Source: Oscillospiraceae bacterium (GTDB lineage: Bacteria > Bacillota > Clostridia > Oscillospirales > Oscillospiraceae). From it: a stretch of DNA of 64,000 nucleotides. A program made the position numbers and the translations under genes. Positions within the stretch are counted from its first letter, which is position 1. Each line of letters begins with the position of its first letter. Location of the stretch: NCBI GenBank assembly GCA_015068245.1, contig SVKU01000001.1, positions 124,001-188,000 on the forward strand, read 5' to 3'. Positions 8,310 through 17,843 of the stretch are shown one piece after another. The notes below the pieces were generated by a model that was not told where the DNA came from, ran no database searches, and saw only the letters and a program-made list of their open reading frames with translations.

Positions 8310-8370
8310 AAAACACCCTCCCGTCATGGTGCAAATTCTTTGTACACTCTATTTTCCGGGAGGGTGTTTT
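8310..8370 (-). promoter_or_regulatory. Long inverted repeat masking the ribosome site downstream of yajC
   Basis: AAAACACCCTCCCG (8370-8357 on the minus strand) is perfectly complementary to CGGGAGGGTGTTTT (8323-8310), with a 33-nt loop. The second arm holds the GGGAGGGTG ribosome site and abuts the ATG at 8309. In the yajC read-through transcript the site would be locked in a 14-bp helix. It may act as a translational switch or an attenuator. Confidence 0.6.
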
Positions 8371-8394
8371 ATTCTTGTTTTTCAGAAAACAGTT

Positions 8395-8685
8395 TTACTG
8401 TTCAGAAGTCTGGGTTCCCTTAGTGGAGATGGCCCAGCGGGAGAACTGGATGCGAACCTCGTCAGCACCGGTTTCGATGGTAATAAGGTCATCCTTAATG
8501 TGGCAAATCTTGCCAACGATGCCGCCAATAGTGGTAACCTCGTCACCGACTGAAAGGCTGTTACGCATATCGGTCAGCTGCTGTTTCTTTTTCTTCTCGG
8601 GACGGAGAAGAAGGAAGTAGAAGATGACGATAAGAATTACGAATGGCAGAAGAGTTGCCAGCAGAGAAGAAGTTTCGGCTCCCAT
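8395..8685 (-). CDS. yajC: Preprotein translocase subunit YajC
   Basis: A 96-residue protein with one N-terminal transmembrane helix, the basic RPEKKKKQQ cytoplasmic junction and the conserved MRNSLSVGDEVTTIGGIVGKI segment. YajC associates with the SecDF accessory complex of the Sec translocon. AGGAGG precedes ATG 8685. It lies about 75 bases downstream of tgt on the same strand, the usual queA-tgt-yajC order. Confidence 0.95.
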   Translation of the reverse strand: MGAETSSLLATLLPFVILIVIFYFLLLRPEKKKKQQLTDMRNSLSVGDEVTTIGGIVGKICHIKDDLITIETGADEVRIQFSRWAISTKGTQTSEQ

Positions 8686-8760
8686 GGTTTTCCTCCTAAT
8701 AGTAGTTCAATAAGGCTATTATATTGTCAATAAAGGATATTTTCAAGTGTTTTTTGCTTT

Positions 8761-9909
<1,149 letters not shown>

Positions 9910-10935
9910 CTAGCTGATAAACATGGCATCGCCAAAGCTGAAGAAACGATAGCGTTCCTGAACAGCTTCATCATAAGCGGCAAGAGTGTTCTCTTTTCCT
10001 GCAAAGGCGGAAACGAGCATTATCAGCGTACTTTCGGGTAAATGGAAGTTAGTTACAAGTGCATCAATAGCCTTAAATCTGTATCCGGGATAGATAAAAA
10101 TATCTGTCCAGCCTGACCGCTCGATAAAGCTGCCGTCTTCATTGACAAAAGATTCCAGTGTTCTGCATGTTGTGGTTCCGACTGCGACAATTCTACCGCC
10201 GTTTTTTCGGGTTTCGTTAAGAATATCAACTGTTTCCTTCGGAATAACGCAGTATTCGCTGTGCATCTTATGCTCATTAACATCATCTACTTTGACAGGT
10301 CGGAAAGTGCCTATTCCCACATGAAGTGTCACATAAGCCAGCTTTACTCCTGACTGTTCAATCCTTGAAAGCATTTCCTTCGTAAAATGCAGACCGGCAG
10401 TGGGGGCAGCTGCAGAGCCGACTTCTTTTGAATACACTGTCTGGTATCGTTCGGGATCTTCCAGCCGTTCCTTGATATAAGGCGGCAGCGGCATGTTTCC
10501 CAGACGTTCAAGCACCTCAAGGAAGATTCCATCATATTCAAAACGTATCAGTTTATTTCCGCCATCAAGGCTTTCAACAACCTCAGCCTTCAACTGACCG
10601 TCACCAAAACTCAGCTTTTGACCGGGCTGAGTTTTTCTGCCGGGTTTTGTCATACATTCCCAGCACTTATCTCCCATGTCACGCAGCAGCAGCACTTCAA
10701 CGTGACCACCACTGGGATCACGAACACCGAGAAGTCTGGCCGGCAATACTCTGGAGTTATTCATAACAAGACAGTCGCCCGGTTTGAGCATATCAATAAG
10801 CTCATAAAAATGATGATGCCCGGTCTTTCCTGTAACCCTGTTGAGTGTAAGAAGTCTGGAACTGTCACGTTTCTCTATAGGTGTTTGAGCAATAAGCTCC
10901 TGAGGAAGATCGTAGTAGAAATCACTTGTTTTCAA
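9910..10935 (-). CDS. queA: S-adenosylmethionine:tRNA ribosyltransferase-isomerase
   Basis: A 341-residue QueA, the family's usual length. It builds epoxyqueuosine by transferring the ribosyl part of AdoMet onto preQ1-tRNA. Recognisable blocks are [20 protein letters not shown] at the N-terminus, [19 protein letters not shown] and the C-terminal [18 protein letters not shown]. The start is TTG at 10935, giving the common [11 protein letters not shown]-terminus. GAGGAT precedes it at normal spacing. A longer TTG frame from 10956 would place the ribosome site inside the gene. Confidence 0.94.
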   Translation of the reverse strand: MKTSDFYYDLPQELIAQTPIEKRDSSRLLTLNRVTGKTGHHHFYELIDMLKPGDCLVMNNSRVLPARLLGVRDPSGGHVEVLLLRDMGDKCWECMTKPGRKTQPGQKLSFGDGQLKAEVVESLDGGNKLIRFEYDGIFLEVLERLGNMPLPPYIKERLEDPERYQTVYSKEVGSAAAPTAGLHFTKEMLSRIEQSGVKLAYVTLHVGIGTFRPVKVDDVNEHKMHSEYCVIPKETVDILNETRKNGGRIVAVGTTTCRTLESFVNEDGSFIERSGWTDIFIYPGYRFKAIDALVTNFHLPESTLIMLVSAFAGKENTLAAYDEAVQERYRFFSFGDAMFIS

Positions 10936-10960
10936 AATTATATCCTCACAGATCAATAAC

Positions 10961-12727
10961 TTATCCGATGGTTACGCCGGTAAAATAGAATTTGATAATT
11001 TCGTCATAGGTTTTACCAAGCTCAGCCATGGCTTTGGCACCGTACTGACTCATACCAACATTGTGGCCCCAACCACCGCCTGTAATAACATACTTATCCT
11101 GACTGAGGACAGTACCCGTTGAAGAATCCGTTTGGGTTTCTGCTTTGGAAATTTGGCCACTTCCGGTAATTACGCTAAGTTCTCCTGACGACTGAACAAC
11201 GCCAACTGATGTTAAAACGGAATAGCTTCCCGAAGAAATGGAATTACGTCCGTCATTAACGAACAGCGCAGCTGACGAAGATGCATCAACAGCTTCACCG
11301 GGTCCAAATATTTTAAAATGTCGGCTGAAAAACTTGCCCGAAGACGAGTTTTCAAATATACCTCTGGTATCGTCACCGGTAATAACTATCGTGTTTCCGT
11401 TTTTAGTTGTAAAAGTAAGCTCATTTACATTTCCGGACGCAGAATACTCGGTCACTTCAACATGGGCAATGCCGTTATTGCTGTAACCTCTCTTGTTCAA
11501 AATACTGGTGAAATCATCAAGGGTATAATAATAGGTCCAATTGGCATTGGGGTTAGATGTTTCTTTTTCGTAAGGGTCGATCTTGCCAACGAGATAAGGT
11601 CTTTCTCCTCCCCAGGTGTTATATGAGCTTTCTGTTGCCCCGCCGTCAGAGGAATGAAAATATGCTTTGATTACTTCACCGTTATAATATATACACTGGC
11701 CTGAAGTTTCTTCAACAGCCTGTCTGATAACAGCTTCATTGCTGCCGGAATATACTCCCCTGTAAACCTGGCAGGAGGTGGTGGGACAAACATCGAATGT
11801 CTTATGGTTGTTGCAGGATACTGCGTAACTTCTTGCACAAAGTGCCTGGGCTTTAAGAGCTTCCAGCGGCCATGAGGAACTCATCTCATAAGCAATAACA
11901 CCGGCTGCATAATCGTCAATATCAACGAAATTCATAATAGTAATGTCATTACCTTCGGCTCTGGTATACTGAAAACCACCATGATATTTATATCCTTTGA
12001 ACCATGTAACTGCCTTCTCGCCATGAGATACGGGCATTACTGCAAAATTAGAAAACTCTTTGTAATCAAATTCAAAAATGATATCATTTGTTGTTAGTTT
12101 GCATACAGTGATACAGGTAGTGCTCTGACCAACAGCAGAAGCCCCGAGATAGTCTGATGCCGCATTCTGCGCATCTGCTGATGAAGCATAATGACCTATA
12201 CGAACAACAAATCTGCCGTTTTCATAAGCAGGAAAAGCATTATCGTAATTCATTGATGCTGTATAAGCATCATCATAATCACTGTATGTATCTGCAAGCT
12301 GAACGTGCCATGCTCCAAGCAAGCTGCCTGTGCCGTTTTCATTGTAAACAGAACCGTTGAGGTAAAGGTTACTGTCTTTTGCCATGGTTATGGCTGTAAT
12401 ATCTGTATGAGCAAGAGAAACAAATCTGTATTCACTGTCGAAATATCCAAACTCAAATCCTGAACCGATATAGTTCTGAAGATTGGCAGTTGGGAGTGCA
12501 TCATTGGCATAATAAAGACCTACCCGAATAATATCGTGGTCGTTATCACCAACAATCTGAGTGTTTGAAATTGCAGGATTTGATGCATTTATAGTACTGT
12601 CAGTTAATACTATGTCAGCTGCTGAAGCAGTAAAAAGAACAGTATTAAGGCAGAAAATCATCGAAAATAACACTGCAATTACTGCCGAGCTCTTTCTTTT
12701 TAGACTATGTATGAAAAATCCAATCAT
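10961..12727 (-). CDS. Secreted SpoIID/LytB-domain protein with SPOR-like repeat
   Basis: A 588-residue protein. A signal peptide (basic LKRKSS, hydrophobic [17 protein letters not shown], then SASAAD-type cleavage region) covers roughly residues 1-37. A SPOR-like segment, [17 protein letters not shown], lies near residue 168. The SpoIID domain fills the second half: [28 protein letters not shown] and the C-terminal [19 protein letters not shown]. SpoIID-family enzymes are lytic transglycosylases that act on peptidoglycan lacking stem peptides. ATG 12727 has GGAGG 5 bases upstream and gives a complete signal peptide; longer frames do not. It could act in engulfment or cortex remodelling. Confidence 0.85.
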   Translation of the reverse strand: MIGFFIHSLKRKSSAVIAVLFSMIFCLNTVLFTASAADIVLTDSTINASNPAISNTQIVGDNDHDIIRVGLYYANDALPTANLQNYIGSGFEFGYFDSEYRFVSLAHTDITAITMAKDSNLYLNGSVYNENGTGSLLGAWHVQLADTYSDYDDAYTASMNYDNAFPAYENGRFVVRIGHYASSADAQNAASDYLGASAVGQSTTCITVCKLTTNDIIFEFDYKEFSNFAVMPVSHGEKAVTWFKGYKYHGGFQYTRAEGNDITIMNFVDIDDYAAGVIAYEMSSSWPLEALKAQALCARSYAVSCNNHKTFDVCPTTSCQVYRGVYSGSNEAVIRQAVEETSGQCIYYNGEVIKAYFHSSDGGATESSYNTWGGERPYLVGKIDPYEKETSNPNANWTYYYTLDDFTSILNKRGYSNNGIAHVEVTEYSASGNVNELTFTTKNGNTIVITGDDTRGIFENSSSGKFFSRHFKIFGPGEAVDASSSAALFVNDGRNSISSGSYSVLTSVGVVQSSGELSVITGSGQISKAETQTDSSTGTVLSQDKYVITGGGWGHNVGMSQYGAKAMAELGKTYDEIIKFYFTGVTIG

Positions 12728-12969
12728 TATGGCCTCCATTTTTGGTTGCGTTGGCAAGGGTGAATCATTGACACAATTTTTGTAATATGTTAACATTAAA
12801 ATAAGCAATTGAGAACACTGAAACTTTTTCCAATCCTTGTTTTTGCAGGGTTTCATTCTTGTATTATATTACATAATCCCTTATTTGGGAAGTGTTATGA
12901 TAACCAAAAATGACATTCAGTTAGTCAATTCCGCTGTAAATTAATAGTTTCTTGAAGGAGTATTAAGTA

Positions 12970-14058
12970 ATGAATAAATATAAAGTCGGTATTGTCGGTG
13001 CAACCGGTATGGTTGGCCAGCGTTTTATAACCCTTATGGACGGACACCCCTGGTTTGAAACCGTGGTACTTGCTGCCAGCAGCAGAACCGCCGGTAAGGC
13101 CTACGGTGAAGCCATTTCCGGCAGATGGAAGATGGACGTTCCCGTTCCCGAATGGGCCGAAAACATGGTCATCATGAATGCCGACACCGATGCAGAAAAG
13201 ATCGCAGGCATGGTTGATTTCATTTTCTGTGCCGTTGATATGAACAAAGACGAGATCAGAGCACTCGAAACAAGATATGCTCAGCTTGAATGCCCCGTAG
13301 TTTCCAACAACAGCGCCCATCGAGGAACTCCCGATGTCCCAATGGTCATTCCCGAAGTCAACCCCGAACACATCAAAGTCATTGATGATCAGAAAAAACG
13401 TCTCGGAACAAAACGAGGATTCATAGCAGTAAAATCCAACTGCTCTATCCAGAGCTATGTTCCTGCCCTTCATCCCCTGATGAAATTCGGTGTCAGCAAA
13501 GTATTGGCCTGTACATATCAGGCTATCTCCGGGGCTGGCAAAAACTTTGAAACCTGGCCGGAAATGGTTGATAACCTTATTCCCTATATCGGCGGTGAAG
13601 AAGAAAAGTCCGAGCAGGAACCCATGAAGGTTTGGGGTAAAGTTGAAGGCGGTGTTATCGTGCCCGCAGTCAAACCCCAGATCACAACCCAGTGTCTTCG
13701 TGTACCTGTAACCAATGGCCACATGGCAGCAGTCTTTGTCAGTTTTGATAACTGTCCCAACATAGAAGAAGTTAAAGAAATTTGGAAAAACTTCAAAGGC
13801 CGCGCCCAGGAACTGGAGCTTCCCACAGCTCCCAAGCAGTTCCTCCATTATTTCGAAGAAGACAATATGCCTCAGACCAAGCTTTGCCGCAACCTCGAGA
13901 ATGGCATGGCAGTCTCCATCGGTCGTCTTAGACCGGACACACAGTATGATCTCAAGTTTGTCTGTCTGTCCCACAACACTCTCCGTGGTGCTGCCGGCGG
14001 TGCAGTTCTGCTTGCCGAGCTTCTCTGCGCAGAGGGTTATATCGACGCTATCCACTGA
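12970..14058 (+). CDS. asd: Aspartate-semialdehyde dehydrogenase
   Basis: A 362-residue enzyme of the archaeal/fungal-like branch of the family. It reduces aspartyl phosphate to aspartate semialdehyde in lysine and threonine synthesis. The NADP loop VGATGMVGQRF lies at residues 9-19. The active cysteine is in VKSNCSIQSY near 157. ISGAGKNFETWPEM is the conserved block after it, and SIGRLRPD lies near the C-terminus. Codons favour C-ending forms, as in well-expressed genes. It heads asd-dapA-dapB-ACT, with a 23-base gap to dapA. I see no lysine riboswitch in the leader. Confidence 0.95.
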   Translation: MNKYKVGIVGATGMVGQRFITLMDGHPWFETVVLAASSRTAGKAYGEAISGRWKMDVPVPEWAENMVIMNADTDAEKIAGMVDFIFCAVDMNKDEIRALETRYAQLECPVVSNNSAHRGTPDVPMVIPEVNPEHIKVIDDQKKRLGTKRGFIAVKSNCSIQSYVPALHPLMKFGVSKVLACTYQAISGAGKNFETWPEMVDNLIPYIGGEEEKSEQEPMKVWGKVEGGVIVPAVKPQITTQCLRVPVTNGHMAAVFVSFDNCPNIEEVKEIWKNFKGRAQELELPTAPKQFLHYFEEDNMPQTKLCRNLENGMAVSIGRLRPDTQYDLKFVCLSHNTLRGAAGGAVLLAELLCAEGYIDAIH

Positions 14059-14081
14059 TTTGCTGAAAGGAGTTTAAAACT

Positions 14082-14981
14082 ATGAAAGAACCTATTTTTA
14101 CCGGAACCTGTACCGCACTGGTCACTCCCTTTAAGGGCGATTTCATCGATTTTGAAAAACTGGGTCAGCTTATCGACCACCAGATAGAAAACGGCGTTTC
14201 CGCCCTTGTTATTTGCGGCACCACAGGTGAAGCATCCACCCAGAGCATTCCTGAGCATCTTGCAGCTATCGACTATGCTGTAAAGCACGCTGACGGCAGA
14301 ATTAAAATCATTGCCGGCACCGGCAGTAACGACACTGCTCATGCTCTGAAAATGTCTGACGCTGCTCAGATATCCGGTGCCGATGGCCTTCTTCTTGTTA
14401 CCCCTTATTACAACAAGGCAACTCAGAAAGGTCTGTATGAGCACTATATGTACATTGCAGACAGAGTAAAGATCCCTATGATCCTTTACAATGTTCCCGG
14501 TCGTACCGGCGTTAGTTTCACTCCTGAAACCTACAAGAAGCTGTCTGCCCACCCTCTTATCAACGGCATCAAGGAAGCTTCCGGTTCCACCGGTATAGTT
14601 GCCAGAACACTGGCACTTTGCGGTGACGACATGAATATCTGGTCCGGCAACGATGATCAGACTGTTCCTTTCATGGCAATGGGCGCAAAGGGTGTTATCT
14701 CTGTCCTCTCCAACATCTGCCCTGCCGAGACTGTAAAAATGACTTCTCTGTGTCTTGAGGGCAACTACGCAGAAGCCGGCAAAATGCAGGTAGATTATAT
14801 GGAACTCATCGATGCTCTGTTCTGCGAAGTTAACCCTATTCCTGTAAAGACAGCTCTCAACCTTATGGGTTGGGATGTAGGTATTCTCAGAATGCCTCTT
14901 TGTGAGATGGAAGACAAGAACCTCGAAGTTCTAAGAAAGCTCTCAGAAACAAAGGTCTTATCGACTAAGAAATTAATATAA
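14082..14981 (+). CDS. dapA: 4-hydroxy-tetrahydrodipicolinate synthase
   Basis: A 299-residue TIM-barrel aldolase. It condenses pyruvate with aspartate semialdehyde. CGTTGEAST (Thr-Thr), the YNVPGRTG tyrosine block and the Schiff-base lysine in INGIKEASG are all present. The ribosome site is AAAGGAG 11 bases upstream. It is the second gene of the lysine/diaminopimelate operon. The product also feeds dipicolinate synthesis in spores. Confidence 0.97.
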   Translation: MKEPIFTGTCTALVTPFKGDFIDFEKLGQLIDHQIENGVSALVICGTTGEASTQSIPEHLAAIDYAVKHADGRIKIIAGTGSNDTAHALKMSDAAQISGADGLLLVTPYYNKATQKGLYEHYMYIADRVKIPMILYNVPGRTGVSFTPETYKKLSAHPLINGIKEASGSTGIVARTLALCGDDMNIWSGNDDQTVPFMAMGAKGVISVLSNICPAETVKMTSLCLEGNYAEAGKMQVDYMELIDALFCEVNPIPVKTALNLMGWDVGILRMPLCEMEDKNLEVLRKLSETKVLSTKKLI

Positions 14982-15001
14982 CAAAAGAAGTTGGTGCACC
15001 A

Positions 15002-15769
15002 ATGATAAAGATTATTATTTCCGGCTGCAACGGTTTTATGGGTAAAGTTCTTACTGAGCTGTGTGCTGCCGATGAACAGGTCACTGTTGTTGCCGGTATT
15101 GATCGTTATACTGAAAAGCTCTCTGATTATCCCGTTTATGCCGATATATTCGAGTTTACGGGCGAAGCCGACTGTATTCTTGACTTCTCTTCCCCTGCTT
15201 CTCTTGACAGCCTGCTGCCCTATTGCGTAGAAAAAGGCGTTCGCCTTGTAGTCGGAACGACCGGTCACAGCGAAGAACAGCTTGCAGCTATTAAAGCCGC
15301 TTCCGAAAAAGTAGGAATTTTCAAAAGCGGAAATATGTCTCTGGGAATCAACCTTATGATGGAGCTTGTAAAAAAAGCAGCCTCTGTTCTTGGTGTGAAT
15401 TACGATGTTGAAATCATCGAAAAGCATCATCGCCGTAAGGTAGATGCTCCCAGCGGCACAGCAATTATGCTGGCTGATGCTGCCAATGAAGCACTCCCCT
15501 ACGATGCTGAATATGTTTATGAACGCAACTCAGTACGTCAGCCCAGAGGCGATAACCAGATAGGCATCAGCTCACTTCGCGGAGGCACTATCGTTGGTGA
15601 GCACGATGTGGTTTTTGCTGGTCGTGACGAGGTTCTTACCATATCTCATCAAGCTTTTTCACGTGAGGTCTTTGCCGTAGGAGCTGTACGAGCAGGTAAA
15701 TTCATGGCGGGAGTAACCGAGCCGGGGATTTATGATATGTCTGATCTTCTTTCGGAGGTATTGAAATGA
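15002..15769 (+). CDS. dapB: 4-hydroxy-tetrahydrodipicolinate reductase
   Basis: A 255-residue reductase. The nucleotide-binding start IIISGCNGFMGK is at residues 3-14. VVGTTGHSEEQL lies near 80, and the family signature EKHHRRKVDAPSGTA near 140 holds the catalytic His-His and Lys. It follows dapA by 20 bases, and its stop overlaps the next start by 4 bases. Confidence 0.96.
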   Translation: MIKIIISGCNGFMGKVLTELCAADEQVTVVAGIDRYTEKLSDYPVYADIFEFTGEADCILDFSSPASLDSLLPYCVEKGVRLVVGTTGHSEEQLAAIKAASEKVGIFKSGNMSLGINLMMELVKKAASVLGVNYDVEIIEKHHRRKVDAPSGTAIMLADAANEALPYDAEYVYERNSVRQPRGDNQIGISSLRGGTIVGEHDVVFAGRDEVLTISHQAFSREVFAVGAVRAGKFMAGVTEPGIYDMSDLLSEVLK

Positions 15770-16254
15770 GCAGCATTATCAGTGAGATCACTTATTGCAG
15801 CGGTATTGCCCTTGTAACTCTTCCTGAAATACAGTGCGACAGCGGAATTATCGGTGAAATTCTCACTGCCATTGCCGATGGCGGTGTAAATGTTGATATG
15901 ATAAGTCAGACTGCTCCCAGAGGCAGCGAGATAAGTGTTTCCTTTTCTGTATCTGCCGACTCCGTTCCGCAATTGCTGCCTATCATCAATGCTCAAAAGG
16001 TCAAGTATCCCGGCTTGAAGAGCGATATTTCCATGGGAATGTGTAAGATCAACTATTATGATGCCAATATGGTGCATACTCCCGGTGTTGCAGGTAAAGT
16101 TTTGTCCGTTTTGTCTCAGTTCGGCATTCATACAAAAATGATAACTACCGCAACAGTGGATATTTCAATCCTTATTGCAGAACACGAATTGAATGATGCT
16201 CTTTCTGCTTCCGAGAGTGCATTTGGTACACTTCCGCAAGAAGTAGAGTTTTAA
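15766..16254 (+). CDS. Stand-alone aspartokinase-like ACT domain protein
   Basis: A 162-residue protein made of two ACT domains. The first is near residues 10-80, with IADGGVNVDMISQTAPRG; the second is near 95-150, with TPGVAGKVLSVLSQFGIHTKM. They resemble the C-terminal regulatory half of aspartate kinase. No kinase domain is encoded. Coupling with dapB by an ATGA overlap suggests that it senses lysine or threonine for this pathway. Possible roles are a separate subunit of an aspartokinase encoded elsewhere, or a free amino-acid sensor. A strong terminator ends the operon right after it. Confidence 0.8.
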   Translation: MSSIISEITYCSGIALVTLPEIQCDSGIIGEILTAIADGGVNVDMISQTAPRGSEISVSFSVSADSVPQLLPIINAQKVKYPGLKSDISMGMCKINYYDANMVHTPGVAGKVLSVLSQFGIHTKMITTATVDISILIAEHELNDALSASESAFGTLPQEVEF

Positions 16255-16256
16255 CA

Positions 16257-16296
16257 AAATGATAGTGGATGGATAGTTTTCCATCCACTATCATTT
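16257..16296 (+). terminator. Terminator of the asd-dap operon
   Basis: Perfect 17-bp inverted repeat AAATGATAGTGGATGGA / TCCATCCACTATCATTT with a 6-nt loop, 2 bases after the stop codon. Confidence 0.85.
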
Positions 16297-16322
16297 CTTA
16301 ACGGTAAATCTACAAAAAGTAC

Positions 16323-16351
16323 TTGTTATATCATGCGTAAGGCATTATAAT
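16323..16351 (+). promoter_or_regulatory. Sigma-A promoter of murC
   Basis: TTGTTA (16323-16328) and TATAAT (16346-16351), spaced 17 bp, 75 bases upstream of the murC start. Confidence 0.65.
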
Positions 16352-16426
16352 ATTAATTTGGAAATAATAAGCTGCAATACCTTCCCGAAAGGAATCCTTT
16401 GATTTTCAAAGGCTGGGTTTTTCTAT

Positions 16427-17788
16427 ATGTCTCAAATCGAATCTTATATTGTGCCCGGTAAGCGCTGCCACCTTGTTGGTATTGGCGGTATCTCCATGCG
16501 GGCACTGGGGGAAGTTCTTCATGGTATGGGCCTGATCGTTTCAGGTTCCGATATGCAGGAAAGCGATGCTGTTAAGCAACTTCGCAGTATGGGAATAAAT
16601 GTTGTTATCGGCCATCTTCCCGAAAGCGTGATAGGTGCTGATTTTGTTATTCGTACTGCTGCTGTACATGACGACAACCCCGAAATCGCTTCTGCTTTGT
16701 CTCTCGGAATCCCGGTATTTGAACGTGCTCAAAGCTGGGGTTCTCTGATGAAGAGCTACAAAAACGCACTGTGTATTTCCGGAACTCACGGTAAGACTAC
16801 CACTACTTCCATGGCAACACATATACTTATGGAAGCCGGCAGAGATCCTACTGTTATGATTGGCGGAATCCTTCCCGCCCTTGGAACCAGCTTTCGTGTT
16901 GGAAAGAGCGACACCATAGTGCTGGAGTCCTGTGAATACTGTAACTCATTTTTGAACTTCTACCCTACCATCGCTGTTATTCTGAATGTTGAAGCCGACC
17001 ATCTTGACTTTTTCAAAGATCTCGACGATATAGTTGACAGCTTTAAAAAATTTACTGCTCTTACCCCTGCTTCGGGCACAGTTGTTGCCAATGCTGATGA
17101 TGCAGGAGCCATGCTGGCAGCTGCCGATACCGGCAGAAAGCTTGTTACCTTTGGGTTCAGCGAAGATGCAGATGTCCGTGGTGTAAATGTCGCAGACGAC
17201 AGCTACAGCGAATTAGATGTTGAGTATAATGGGCAAGTTTATTGTCACCTTTCACTTAACGTATTTGGACGTCACAACGCATCAAATGCTCTTGCTGCAA
17301 CGGCAGCCGCCATCGTTATGGGCGTATCCCCGGAGCATATTTCAACCGGTCTTGCCCAGTTCAGAGGAGCAGGCAGAAGAATGGAATATAAGGGTGAGTT
17401 CAACGGAGCAAAGATATACGACGACTATGCACATCACCCAAGCGAAATCAGCGCAACCCTGACTGCCGTAAAAGCCTTGCCACATAATCGGATTATATGT
17501 GCTTTTCAGCCTCATACCTACAGCCGAACAAGAGCTTTGTTTGATGATTTTGTCACTTCCCTGTCCCTTGCGGATATTACTGTTCTTGCCGATATTTACG
17601 CTGCAAGAGAAAGCAACACAATCGGCGTGTCTTCGGCTGAACTTGCGGAGCACATTCCCGGTTGTACTTATTGCGGAGCTTTGAATAAAGTCGCCGATCA
17701 TCTGAAAAGTATTATTCAGCCCGGAGATATTGTATTGACTGTAGGCGCAGGCAACATTGATTCTGTTGCAGATATGCTGTTAAAATAA
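16427..17788 (+). CDS. murC: UDP-N-acetylmuramate--L-alanine ligase
   Basis: A 453-residue Mur ligase. It adds L-alanine to UDP-MurNAc with ATP in the cytoplasm. Visible blocks are HLVGIGGISMRALGEVL (nucleotide-sugar domain), the P-loop CISGTHGKTTTTSMA near residue 120, LESCEYCNSFLNFYPTIAV, and the C-terminal DDYAHHPSEI and FQPHTYSRT. The ribosome site is weak, and ATG 16427 is chosen because the conserved N-terminus begins right after it. It stands alone between two terminators. Confidence 0.96.
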   Translation: MSQIESYIVPGKRCHLVGIGGISMRALGEVLHGMGLIVSGSDMQESDAVKQLRSMGINVVIGHLPESVIGADFVIRTAAVHDDNPEIASALSLGIPVFERAQSWGSLMKSYKNALCISGTHGKTTTTSMATHILMEAGRDPTVMIGGILPALGTSFRVGKSDTIVLESCEYCNSFLNFYPTIAVILNVEADHLDFFKDLDDIVDSFKKFTALTPASGTVVANADDAGAMLAAADTGRKLVTFGFSEDADVRGVNVADDSYSELDVEYNGQVYCHLSLNVFGRHNASNALAATAAAIVMGVSPEHISTGLAQFRGAGRRMEYKGEFNGAKIYDDYAHHPSEISATLTAVKALPHNRIICAFQPHTYSRTRALFDDFVTSLSLADITVLADIYAARESNTIGVSSAELAEHIPGCTYCGALNKVADHLKSIIQPGDIVLTVGAGNIDSVADMLLK

Positions 17789-17799
17789 TGCCACAATAA

Positions 17800-17831
17800 A
17801 ACCCCCGAAGCCGAGGTTGGCTTCGGGGGTT
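17800..17831. terminator. Bidirectional terminator between murC and the flavoprotein gene
   Basis: Perfect 13-bp inverted repeat AACCCCCGAAGCC / GGCTTCGGGGGTT with a 6-nt loop, placed between two converging genes. T-rich DNA follows on both sides. Confidence 0.85.
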
Positions 17832-17843
17832 AGTATTTTAGCC

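Noticed and set aside
12728..12969. Lysine riboswitch or T-box upstream of asd
   Set aside because: I looked for the conserved L-box and T-box sequence blocks on the plus strand and found none.
12925..14055. 376-codon frame antisense to asd
   Set aside because: Shadow of a clear, highly conserved gene. The translation has no recognisable motif.
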